This document shows, one piece after another, positions 28,496 to 36,681 of a stretch of DNA of 36,681 bases (positions are counted from its first letter, which is position 1; each line of letters starts with the position of its first letter). Source of the stretch: Sphaerotilus sp. GTDB lineage: Bacteria; Pseudomonadota; Gammaproteobacteria; Burkholderiales; Burkholderiaceae_C. The notes below the pieces were generated by a model. The model was given only the letters and a program-made list of their open reading frames with translations. It ran no database searches and had not been told where the DNA came from. Position numbers and translations under genes: made by a program. The DNA lies in the NCBI RefSeq assembly GCF_013299175.1, contig NZ_JAAFKF010000035.1, positions 1 to 36,681 of the forward strand, written 5' to 3'.

Positions 28496-29455
28496 TCAGA
28501 TCATCCCGGCCTTGACCATCGTGGCGCGCAGGGACGCGAACTCGCGCTCGACGAACTCGTCGAACGCCGCACCGGGCAGCCAGGCGTCGGTCCAGCCGTT
28601 CTTCTCCAGCGCCTCGGCCCAGCCCTTGGACTTGACGGTCTTCTGCAGCAGGTCGGTCAGGGCCTTGCGCTGCGCGGGGGTGATGCCGGGGGCGCCGTAG
28701 ACGCCGCGCCAGTTGCCGATCTCGACGTTGTAGCCCAGCTCCTTCATCGTCGGCACGGTCGGCGCGATCTTCAGGCGGGTCGGCGAGGTGGCGCAGATCG
28801 GCCGCATCTTGCCGGAATCGATGTACTGCTGGAACTCGCTGTAGCTGCTGCCACCGACCGAGACGTTGCCGCCCAGGATGGCCGCGATGGCTTCACCGCC
28901 GCCACGGAAGGGCACGTAGTTGATCTTGGTCGCGTCCACGCCGATCTCGCGGGCCAGCATGGCTGCGGCGATGTGCTCGGTCGATCCGCGCGAACCGCCG
29001 CCCCACTTGACGCTGCCGGGGTCTTTCTTCACCGCCTCGACCACGTCCTTCAGGGTCTTGAACGGCGAATCGGCCGGCACGACGAAGACGTTGTATTCGC
29101 TGGTCAGGCGGGCCACGGGGGTGGCCGCGCTCAGCGACACGGGCGGCTTGCCGGTGATGATCCCGCCAAGCATCACGGCGCCCATGACCATCAGCGTGTT
29201 CGGATCGCCCTTGCTGCCGTTGACGAACTGCGCCAGACCGATCGCGCCCGCCGCACCGCCCTTGTTCTCGTACTGGACGGTGTTGATGGTGCCAGCGTCC
29301 TGCATCGCCTTGCCGAGGGCGCGGCCGGTGCCGTCCCAGCCACCGCCCGGATTGGCGGGGATCATCATCTTGAGGTTGACATCAGCGGCTTGCGCGGGCA
29401 GCACGCCCGCGGCGGCCATGGCAGCCAGGGACTTGAGGAAGGTGTCGCGACGCAT
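28496..29455 (-). CDS. tctC: Tripartite tricarboxylate transporter, substrate-binding protein (Bug/TctC)
   Basis: TctC is the periplasmic binding protein of the transporter. The product is 319 residues. The N terminus MRRDTFLKSLAAMAAAGVLP ends in AQA and is a signal peptide. Its RRDTFLK resembles a twin-arginine motif with one extra residue. Family stretches are ANPGGGWDGTGRALGKAM, NKGGAAGAIGLAQFVNG and YVPFRGGGEAIAAILGG. A good ribosome site, AGGAG, sits 8 bp before the ATG. The ligand is not fixed by sequence; citrate or another carboxylate is likely. Confidence 0.95.
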   Translation of the reverse strand: MRRDTFLKSLAAMAAAGVLPAQAADVNLKMMIPANPGGGWDGTGRALGKAMQDAGTINTVQYENKGGAAGAIGLAQFVNGSKGDPNTLMVMGAVMLGGIITGKPPVSLSAATPVARLTSEYNVFVVPADSPFKTLKDVVEAVKKDPGSVKWGGGSRGSTEHIAAAMLAREIGVDATKINYVPFRGGGEAIAAILGGNVSVGGSSYSEFQQYIDSGKMRPICATSPTRLKIAPTVPTMKELGYNVEIGNWRGVYGAPGITPAQRKALTDLLQKTVKSKGWAEALEKNGWTDAWLPGAAFDEFVEREFASLRATMVKAGMI

Positions 29456-29491
29456 GGAGAACTCCTGGGCGGATCAAGGTGGTGGGGATGG

Positions 29492-29520
29492 TGCCAATGG
29501 TCGCCGCGCTGTCTGTCAAA
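29492..29520 (-). promoter_or_regulatory. Possible tctC promoter
   Basis: A perfect TTGACA lies on the minus strand at 29520-29515. The hexamer 17 bases further on, TGGCAC, is a poor -10. The location in the 143-bp divergent gap between tctC and the response regulator gene fits an activator-dependent promoter. Confidence 0.3.
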
Positions 29521-29598
29521 CCGCTGTCCACGGACCTAGGGGAAATGCGGGGTGCCGGCGGGACAACGCCCACTGGCCGACGCGCTAGGCTAGGCACC

Positions 29599-30279
29599 AT
29601 GAAACTGCTGCTGATCGAAGACAACGCCACGATGCAGACCACGCTGCGCCGGGCCTTCGAGCGGCGCGGCATCCAGATCGTCAGTTGCGATGACGGTGCC
29701 CGCGCGCTCGACCGCTGGGAGGCGAGCCAGCCTGACGCCGTGCTGCTGGACCTGAGTCTGCCTGGCATGGATGGACTCGATGTGCTCAGCCGTGCGCGCG
29801 CCGCCGGCTGGACCACCCCCGTGATGATCCTCACCGCCCGCGGCACCGTGGGCGACCGCATCCTGGGACTGAACACCGGCGCGGACGACTACCTCGCCAA
29901 GCCCTTCGATCTGGACGAGCTGGAAGCGCGCGTGCGGGCGCTGGTGCGCCGCTCGGGGGCGGCGTCGAGCGGACTGAACCGCCAGCCCGACACCTTCTGC
30001 GGCCTGCACGTCGATGCCGACAGCGGCGCCGTCTGTCTGCAGGGTGCCCCGATGGAGCTGACCGCCCGCGAACTCGCCCTGCTGCGCGCCCTGCTCGCCC
30101 GGCCCGGTCACGCGGTGGCGCGGGAGCGGCTGTTCGAGCTGGTCTTTCCGGGCGAGGCGGACGTGCAGGCCGAGGCGATCGAGGTCGTCGTCTACCGGCT
30201 GCGCAAGAAGCTGGCGCAGACCGGCGCTCAACTGGTGACGCTGCGTGGCCTGGGCTACCTGCTCAAGGCGGCGTCCTGA
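29599..30279 (+). CDS. OmpR-family response regulator, TctD-like
   Basis: The product is 226 residues. The receiver domain has acidic residues Glu7-Asp8, the phosphorylation site Asp51 in VLLDLSLPGMDGLDVL, MILTARGTVGDR, and the lysine in DDYLAKPFDLDELEAR. The C-terminal winged helix has LTARELALLRALLARPG and VEVVVYRLRKKL-like residues. The ATG at 29599 is chosen because the receiver motif begins directly after it. The gene diverges from tctC, the usual place of TctD, which activates tctCBA. It is separated from the kinase gene by 4 bp. Confidence 0.93.
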   Translation: MKLLLIEDNATMQTTLRRAFERRGIQIVSCDDGARALDRWEASQPDAVLLDLSLPGMDGLDVLSRARAAGWTTPVMILTARGTVGDRILGLNTGADDYLAKPFDLDELEARVRALVRRSGAASSGLNRQPDTFCGLHVDADSGAVCLQGAPMELTARELALLRALLARPGHAVARERLFELVFPGEADVQAEAIEVVVYRLRKKLAQTGAQLVTLRGLGYLLKAAS

Positions 30280-30283
30280 GTCG

Positions 30284-31777
30284 ATGCCGGAACCACCATC
30301 GCTGCCCGCCCGCTGGCGCCGGCTGCACGAACACCTGTCGCTGCGCGCCTACCTGCTGCTGGGCATCCTCGGGCCGGTGGTGCTGCTGGTGCTGCTCAAT
30401 ACCGTCAGCGTCTACCGCGAGGCGCTTGAGTCGGCCGACACCGCCTACGACCGCACCCTGCTCGCCTCGGCCAAGTCGATCGGCGAGCACCTGGACATCG
30501 CCCGCGGCGCCGATGGCCAGGGCACGGTCGTCACCGCCACCGTGCCCTATTCCGCACTCGAAGCCTTCGAGGCGGACAACCGCAGCCGGATGTACTTCCG
30601 CATCAGCGACATGCAGGGGCAGATGATCTCGGGCTTCGACGACCTGCCCGTCTGGCATGGCCACCTGCCAGCCCGCAGCGTCTACGCGGCGCTGGTCGAT
30701 TTCTACGACGCCGAGTTCCGCGGGCAGCCGGTGCGGGTGGCCGTGCTGCTGCAGCCGGTGGCGGGGCGCGACGGGGTCGGCATGGCCATGGTCCAGGTCG
30801 CCGAAACGCTGGAGCTGCGCCACACGCTCGCCCGCGCACTGCTGCTGGGCACGCTGTGGCGGCAGGCGGCGCTGATCGCGGTGATCGCGGGGGTGGTGGT
30901 GTGGGTGGTGCAGCGGGCGACGCGGCCGGTGCGCCAGCTCAGTGCGCAGTTGCAGCAGCGCGGCGATGGCGACCTGACCCCCCTGCTGGCCGACGAGGCG
31001 CCGCGCGAGCTGCAGCCCCTGATCGACGCCAACAACGCGATGATGGCGCGGCTGGCCCAGTTGCTCGACCACCAGAAACGCTTCGTGCGCGATGCCTCGC
31101 ACCAGTTGCGCACGCCGCTGGCCGTCCTGAAGACACAGGTCCAGTCCGCCCGCCGCGGCGACATCGACGCCCGGCAGGCGCTGGCCGAGATCGAGCACAC
31201 GGTGGACGGCGCCACCGAGCTGGCCAACCAGATGCTCGCGCTGGCCAAGGTCGAACAACTGCGCCACCAGGGGCAGGCGCCGGTGCTGCACTGGGACCGG
31301 CTGGTGCGCGACGTGGCACTCGACCTCTCCGCGCTGATCGCCGAGCATGGGCTGGAGTTCTCGATCGAGACCGACACGGCACCGGTGTGTGCCCACGCCT
31401 GGGCACTGCGGGAACTCGTGCGCAACCTGCTGCACAACGCCATCAAGAACACGCCGGACGGGTCGGCACTCGCCATCCGTCTGCACAGCGATCCGCGCCA
31501 CGCCACCCTGACCATCGCCGACAGCGGCCCCGGACTCGCTCCCGGGCAGCGCGAACACCTGTTCCGCCCCTTCGCCGCGGGCCGCAGCGGCGACAACCTG
31601 CGCTCCGGCGCAGGGCTGGGGCTGGCGATCTGCCAGGAGATCGTGCAGTCGCTCGGTGGCGCACTGGTGCTGGACAATCGCCTCGACCACGCCGGACACA
31701 CCACCGGACTGGACGCCACCGTGCGCCTGCCCCTGGCCGATCCTCCACCGCCTCCCGACACCGACGCCAGCCCATGA
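30284..31777 (+). CDS. Sensor histidine kinase, TctE-like
   Basis: The product is 497 residues. One membrane helix near residues 20-40 (LLLGILGPVVLLVLLNTVSV) is followed by a periplasmic sensor region and a second helix (AALIAVIAGVVVWVV). A HAMP-like linker, the phosphoacceptor segment VRDASHQLRTPLAVLKTQ, and the ATPase boxes NLLHNAIKNTPDGS, IADSGPGLAPG and GAGLGLAICQEIV come next. The N-terminal sensor fits the 2CSK_N type of TctE. It probably senses tricarboxylates and phosphorylates the regulator upstream. Its stop overlaps the next start as ATGA. Confidence 0.92.
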   Translation: MPEPPSLPARWRRLHEHLSLRAYLLLGILGPVVLLVLLNTVSVYREALESADTAYDRTLLASAKSIGEHLDIARGADGQGTVVTATVPYSALEAFEADNRSRMYFRISDMQGQMISGFDDLPVWHGHLPARSVYAALVDFYDAEFRGQPVRVAVLLQPVAGRDGVGMAMVQVAETLELRHTLARALLLGTLWRQAALIAVIAGVVVWVVQRATRPVRQLSAQLQQRGDGDLTPLLADEAPRELQPLIDANNAMMARLAQLLDHQKRFVRDASHQLRTPLAVLKTQVQSARRGDIDARQALAEIEHTVDGATELANQMLALAKVEQLRHQGQAPVLHWDRLVRDVALDLSALIAEHGLEFSIETDTAPVCAHAWALRELVRNLLHNAIKNTPDGSALAIRLHSDPRHATLTIADSGPGLAPGQREHLFRPFAAGRSGDNLRSGAGLGLAICQEIVQSLGGALVLDNRLDHAGHTTGLDATVRLPLADPPPPPDTDASP

Positions 31778-32235
31778 GCAGCAAGTCCCGCCCCCCCGCC
31801 CCGCCAGCGCCGACACCCGGTCAGCGCCTCGACAAGTGGCTCTGGGCCGCGCGGTTCTTCAAGACACGCACCCTCGCCGGGGACGAGATCGAGCGTGGCC
31901 GGGTGCTGGTCAATGCGCAGCACGCCAAGCCTTCGCGGGAAGTGCGACCCGGTGATCGGCTGAGCCTGCGGCAGGGCAACAGCCCGGTGGCGCGCGAAGT
32001 GCAGGTGCTGGGTCTGTCGGAGGCGCGCGGCCCGGCACCACAAGCACAGCGCCTGTACGCCGAAACCCCGGAAAGCCTCGCCGCCCAGGCCGAGTGGCAG
32101 GCAAGGCGGCCCTATGCGGTCGATCCGGCGGTGGCGATGGAGCAAGGTCGGCCCACCAAGTCCGATCGCCGCCAGCTCGTCGAGTGGCAACGCTGGAGCG
32201 CCTCGCTCGACGACGGCGACGACGGCGGCGCTTGA
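31774..32235 (+). CDS. hslR: S4-domain RNA-binding protein (Hsp15/HslR type)
   Basis: The product is 153 residues. The S4 fold is seen in RLDKWLWAARFFKTRTLAGD, then IERGRVLVN, the surface AKPSREVRPGDRLSLRQG, and VLGLSEARGPAPQAQRLY, as in Hsp15, which binds stalled 50S subunits carrying nascent chains. The C-terminal tail is charged and ends in a short Asp/Gly stretch. The ATG overlaps the kinase stop (ATGA), so it is likely read on the same transcript. Many Burkholderiales carry this gene next to hemH and grpE. Confidence 0.88.
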   Translation: MSSKSRPPAPPAPTPGQRLDKWLWAARFFKTRTLAGDEIERGRVLVNAQHAKPSREVRPGDRLSLRQGNSPVAREVQVLGLSEARGPAPQAQRLYAETPESLAAQAEWQARRPYAVDPAVAMEQGRPTKSDRRQLVEWQRWSASLDDGDDGGA

Positions 32236-32257
32236 GCCGGCCGCCAGCGTCCGCCGC

Positions 32258-33775
32258 TCAGGAACCCGACGCGCGCAGCGTGATCTTGCGGGCGGCCATC
32301 TGCAACCCGTCCAGCGACAGGCTGCCCTCGACTTCGATGACACGCGCCGTGCCGGCCAGTGCCACCAGTGCGGCGCTGGTCAGCGGCTCGCCCAGGTAGG
32401 TCTGGTCGTTCCAGGTGACGGTGAGCACCGGGTCGCCGGGCTGGCGGCGCAGGGTCAGCGTGCGCGTGACCGCGTTGGCGCTCAGCACCAGACCACGCCG
32501 CTCCAGCCGGCTTTTCGTGCCCGCCGGCTCGGCTTCGCAGGCCACCGAGGTGGCGGTCATGCCCTGCGCGGTGGCGCTGCCCTGGACCTCCACGTACAAC
32601 CCGTTGACCAGCGCCGCTGCACCGCAGCCCGAGAGGTCCACCCGTGTGCTGGCCGTCAGCGCCACCGCCGTGTCGCGCAGCGTGAAGGTACGCGACGCCG
32701 CCGACCAGTCGTCCAGCGTGCCACGCAGTTCGGTGGGCACGCTGGTGCTCGTCAGCCGCTCGATGCGGGTGGCGAGCCAGCGGCCGCTGCTGTGGAGCGT
32801 GGCCGTGGCCTGCACGTAGGCGCCGTTGGCGATCGGCTGGCCGGCCGACAGGATCTGCGTGTCCGCGTTGACCAGCAAGGCCACGCCGTCCAGCTCGAAC
32901 GCGGAACCCGTCCAGCCGCCCACCAGCCCGGCGCGGCGCAGCGTGCTCGCCACGCCACCGCTGCTGGTCTGCCCGAGCGCCGTCACCTGCACCTGGGTCG
33001 CGGCCAGGGACAGGGCGGCGGCATCGAAAGCGGACTCCGCGGCGAACACGGTCACCGCGTGTCCGTCCAGCAGCGTGGTGCCTGACGGCAGCACGGCGGC
33101 GGCCGAGGGCATCTGCACCGTGAGCGCGCCCAGCCGGAAACTGCGCGCACCGCCGCTGGCCGCCGCCGAGAGCTGTGCCACGGTCCCGCTGACGCGCACC
33201 ACCGCCAGCGTCGAGCGTGGCGCGATGCGGGTGGCGACGAGGCGCACATCGTTGGTGCCTGTCCCCGTGCGGTAAGCGATGGCGTGGACCTCGACCGCAT
33301 CGCCCAGGCGCACATCCGCCACGCTGTTCAGCGGCGACTCGAACACGGTGATGGGGCCGCGGGCGGGGTCGCTGTTGACCGTGACGGTCTGGCCGAGCAC
33401 GCCCAGCGTGTCCAGCGTGCGCTCGCTCACCCGACCCACCACGCTCGGCAGCAACTCCACGCGCTGCAGCACCTGCGCGCCAGCCGTGTCCGTGCCGAAC
33501 TCCAGCGACACCCGGTGGCCCAGCCGCGCATCGCCCACCTCGGCTTCGGTGCCGTTGCGGCTGATCTCGGTCCTGGCGGCGCTGTCGTCGTGGCGGGCAC
33601 CATCGACGATCACGCTGCCCAGCCCCGACACGGTACCGACACTCAGGCCGACCATGACCGGACTGCCCGTGCCATTGGTGCCCACGCTGCCACCACCACA
33701 GGCCACCAGCGCCGCCAGCACCAGCCCCACCACCGTCGCCGCCAGACCGACCCGTCGCATCACCGTGCGTCTCAT
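32258..33775 (-). CDS. DUF5666 repeat lipoprotein
   Basis: The product is 505 residues. It has an N-terminal signal with the lipobox LVAC at about residues 23-26, followed by GGGSVGTNGTGS, so it should be lipid-anchored. The body is made of repeated beta-rich units of the DUF5666 kind (VSGTVAQLS, FRLGALTVQMPS, LLDGHAVTVF; ELRGTLDDWSAASRTFTLRD, VEVQGSATAQG). The function of the family is unknown. Its start overlaps the stop of the DUF6502 gene as ATGA, and a second ATG five codons on is possible. It converges on the S4 gene with a 22-bp gap. Confidence 0.87.
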   Translation of the reverse strand: MRRTVMRRVGLAATVVGLVLAALVACGGGSVGTNGTGSPVMVGLSVGTVSGLGSVIVDGARHDDSAARTEISRNGTEAEVGDARLGHRVSLEFGTDTAGAQVLQRVELLPSVVGRVSERTLDTLGVLGQTVTVNSDPARGPITVFESPLNSVADVRLGDAVEVHAIAYRTGTGTNDVRLVATRIAPRSTLAVVRVSGTVAQLSAAASGGARSFRLGALTVQMPSAAAVLPSGTTLLDGHAVTVFAAESAFDAAALSLAATQVQVTALGQTSSGGVASTLRRAGLVGGWTGSAFELDGVALLVNADTQILSAGQPIANGAYVQATATLHSSGRWLATRIERLTSTSVPTELRGTLDDWSAASRTFTLRDTAVALTASTRVDLSGCGAAALVNGLYVEVQGSATAQGMTATSVACEAEPAGTKSRLERRGLVLSANAVTRTLTLRRQPGDPVLTVTWNDQTYLGEPLTSAALVALAGTARVIEVEGSLSLDGLQMAARKITLRASGS

Positions 33776-34680
33776 TCAGTTCTCCCCGAAGTGTTGGTGT
33801 CGCTCGATTTGTTCACTTCAAGATGGTAATAAATCCCGAAGCGCACGCGGGTGTCACGCTGTGCAGAAGGCTCGGCTGTCGGTTGCTGACCACGGTCGTG
33901 GTCCTGCGCAATCCGCACCCGTGCCTCGCGCACCATGCCTTCCAGCGCCACGCCCCAGAGCTGGCGCGCCACCTCGCCCAGGTGGACAGCGGATTCGGTG
34001 CTGAGTCCATCGGCGTAGACGCTTTGTTCGAGCTGGCGCTGCGCAGGCGTGTCGGCACGCAGGTTGTGGACCGCCGCCGCGATGTGGTCGGCCACGTTGA
34101 CCGCCATCGTCCGCACCGCTGCCGGGTCATGCACCGGCGGCACGAAGCGGTCGGACAGCAGGCGCACCTGCTCCGGCTGCACCTCGACCAGCTCCAGCCG
34201 CTCCAGCTCCTCCAGCAGGGTGCGGGGATGGACATCGCGCGAAGCCTCGCGGGCCAGCGCCTCGAAGCTCGGCGCCGGGCCATGGCGGGGCAGCTCGCGC
34301 CGGACTTCCTCCGCTTCACCCGCCTGGACGCGGTAGCCGGGATCGGTGATCCACTGCGTGAACAGCGTGGCTGCGGGCGTGGGGGCCAGACGTGGCACGC
34401 TGGCAGCCGCAGCCCCCGTGGATTCGTGGTGGGACTCCATGAAGACGCGCACTTCCTTGCGGTGGATGCCTGTCAGCACGCTGAGCGCGGAGTCCGTCAC
34501 CCGGCGACCGCGGCGGCCCAGGTCGTCATGGGCCTCGGACAGGTAGACACCGCGCAGCGTCCGCACCAGGGCATTCAGCGGAATTCCCTGCACCAGCAAC
34601 CAGCGCACCAGGGGCGCCAGCATCACGGCAACGTCGTCGAGCGCCTGCTCGGCAGGGGTGGGCGAAATCGAATCGGTCAT
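33772..34680 (-). CDS. DUF6502 family protein
   Basis: The product is 302 residues from the ATG at 34680. It has no signal peptide. The N-terminal half is helical with [20 protein letters not shown] and [20 protein letters not shown], which looks like a winged-helix DNA-binding region. The C-terminal half has [21 protein letters not shown] and ends in [12 protein letters not shown]6502 proteins recur next to DUF5666 lipoproteins in betaproteobacteria. The two genes overlap by 4 bp and must be co-expressed. A regulatory role is inferred from the fold only. Confidence 0.8.
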   Translation of the reverse strand: MTDSISPTPAEQALDDVAVMLAPLVRWLLVQGIPLNALVRTLRGVYLSEAHDDLGRRGRRVTDSALSVLTGIHRKEVRVFMESHHESTGAAAASVPRLAPTPAATLFTQWITDPGYRVQAGEAEEVRRELPRHGPAPSFEALAREASRDVHPRTLLEELERLELVEVQPEQVRLLSDRFVPPVHDPAAVRTMAVNVADHIAAAVHNLRADTPAQRQLEQSVYADGLSTESAVHLGEVARQLWGVALEGMVREARVRIAQDHDRGQQPTAEPSAQRDTRVRFGIYYHLEVNKSSDTNTSGRTE

Positions 34681-34726
34681 CTTCGGAAAATACGGCCGCC
34701 CACCAGAGGAGCGGTCAAGCTGCAAG

Positions 34727-34778
34727 TGTGACAGTTCTCACACGGCAACCGTGTGGCGAATCGTCAACTTCTGTCACA
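34727..34778. promoter_or_regulatory. Nested inverted repeats between DUF6502 and grpE
   Basis: An outer pair, TGTGACAG at 34727-34734 and CTGTCACA at 34771-34778, encloses a perfect inner palindrome CACACGG-CAA-CCGTGTG at 34739-34755. It sits 47 bp from the DUF6502 start and just before the heat-shock promoter of grpE. It could be an operator for either gene. It does not match the CIRCE element. Confidence 0.5.
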
Positions 34779-34784
34779 GGACCC

Positions 34785-34812
34785 CTTGAAGTCTGGAGGG
34801 GCATCCTCATTT
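34785..34812 (+). promoter_or_regulatory. Sigma-32 type heat-shock promoter of grpE
   Basis: CTTGAAG at 34785-34791 and CCTCATTT at 34805-34812 are separated by 13 bp. They match the RpoH consensus (CTTGAA and CCCCATNT) with one mismatch in the -10. The start of grpE follows about 40 bp later, with AGGA at 34841-34844 as ribosome site. Confidence 0.75.
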
Positions 34813-34854
34813 CGCATTCCAGTTGCTGCAAAAACAGGCCAGGAAACGACCCCC

Positions 34855-35412
34855 ATGTCCGACACCCAACACGCTGCCCCCTACCAAGACACCGAACCCG
34901 CTGCGCTGAACACGGCCACCACCGAAACGGTCGAGGCCGCGGCCAACGAACATGCTGCCCGCATCGCCGAGCTGGAAGCGAAGAACGTCGAACTCGCCGA
35001 CGCCTACCTGCGCGCCAAGGCCGAGGCCGACAACACGCGCCGCCGCGCCGACGAGGAAATCGCCAAGTCGCGCAAGTTCGCGGTCGAGGGCTTCGCCGAG
35101 AGCCTGCTGCCGGTCAAGGACAGCCTCGAAGCCGCGCTGGCCACCCACGCCAGCGGCAAAGGCTCGCTGGAGCAGGTGCTCGAAGGCGTCAACATCACCC
35201 TGCGGCAGTTGGTCCAGGCGCTGGAGCGCAACAAGGTCGTCGAGATCAGCCCGCCGGTCGGCACCAAGTTCGACCCGCACCAGCACCAGGCCATCAGCGT
35301 GGTCCCCGCCGACCAGGACGCCAACACCGTCGTGGTGGTGCTGCAGAAGGGCTACCTCATTGCCGAGCGGGTGCTGCGCCCGGCCCTCGTCACCGTGGCC
35401 GCGCCGAAGTAA
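34855..35412 (+). CDS. grpE: Nucleotide exchange factor GrpE
   Basis: GrpE releases ADP from DnaK and acts as a thermosensor dimer. The product is 185 residues, usual for the family. After a disordered N terminus comes a long coiled coil ([20 protein letters not shown]), then the head with [16 protein letters not shown], the [20 protein letters not shown] stretch and [20 protein letters not shown]. The ATG at 34855 follows an AGGA site. An in-frame ATG further upstream would overlap the heat-shock promoter. dnaK follows after 86 bp. Confidence 0.96.
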   Translation: MSDTQHAAPYQDTEPAALNTATTETVEAAANEHAARIAELEAKNVELADAYLRAKAEADNTRRRADEEIAKSRKFAVEGFAESLLPVKDSLEAALATHASGKGSLEQVLEGVNITLRQLVQALERNKVVEISPPVGTKFDPHQHQAISVVPADQDANTVVVVLQKGYLIAERVLRPALVTVAAPK

Positions 35413-35429
35413 GACGACTCCAGCATGTT

Positions 35430-35449
35430 CGGGCCTTGAAACCGGCCCG
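35430..35449 (+). other. Hairpin between grpE and dnaK
   Basis: CGGGCC at 35430-35435 pairs with GGCCCG at 35444-35449 across an 8-base loop. There is no T run after it. It may be an mRNA stability or processing element. Confidence 0.4.
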
Positions 35450-35498
35450 ATCAGCCACAAATCACAGACAACCAAGCAATTTCCGGAGCATCCGCATC

Positions 35499-36681
<1,183 letters not shown>

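Noticed and set aside
34727-34778. Inverted repeat as a CIRCE element for HrcA
   Set aside because: The arms do not match the conserved CIRCE half-site and the spacing differs.
35430-35449. Hairpin as a rho-independent terminator after grpE
   Set aside because: There is no T tract, and dnaK follows on the same strand without a clear promoter of its own.

Overview
The window is GC-rich DNA that reads as the chromosome of a betaproteobacterium, most likely order Burkholderiales. The pointers are a tctCBA transporter with a Bug-type binding protein, a KynB of the Burkholderia/Ralstonia type, a DUF6502/DUF5666 lipoprotein pair, and hemH, an S4 RNA-binding gene and grpE-dnaK in one neighbourhood. 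Genus is not determined. No rRNA, tRNA, CRISPR array or insertion sequence was found.

Left part (1-23185, all on the minus strand): one tightly coupled five-gene unit. In transcription order it encodes a GAF-HlyD membrane fusion protein, a PqqD-like/M50 metalloprotease/HlyD fusion, a shortened SecA-like ATPase, a small periplasmic HlyD-type adaptor, and a giant surface protein of at least 5546 residues that runs off the left edge. Three of the four junctions are ATGA start/stop overlaps and the fourth is a 22-bp gap. The giant protein opens with an LEPR-XLL-like motif and a DUF4347 domain. Four large parallel beta-helix modules follow, then cadherin/VCBS-type repeats, a seven-copy delta-60 block, a DUF642/CBM-like sandwich and a cadherin array. 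The layout suggests a dedicated export and processing machine for one giant cargo, built around a SecA paralogue rather than an ABC transporter. This is the most unusual content of the window.

Middle part (23317-29455): a HAD-family hydrolase (minus) diverges from ferrochelatase hemH (plus). Converging on hemH is a minus-strand operon, tctC-tctB-tctA, a gene of unknown function, and kynB, with spacings from 3 bp to a 4-bp overlap. It encodes a tripartite tricarboxylate-type transporter plus kynurenine formamidase.

Right part (29599-36681): a TctD/TctE-type two-component system diverges from tctC and probably controls it. Its kinase gene overlaps an S4-domain RNA-binding protein gene. Convergent to these is a two-gene unit on the minus strand, a DUF6502 protein and a DUF5666 lipoprotein. 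It diverges from grpE, which has a good sigma-32-type heat-shock promoter and is followed by dnaK, cut by the right edge. Intergenic gaps are all under 180 bp.
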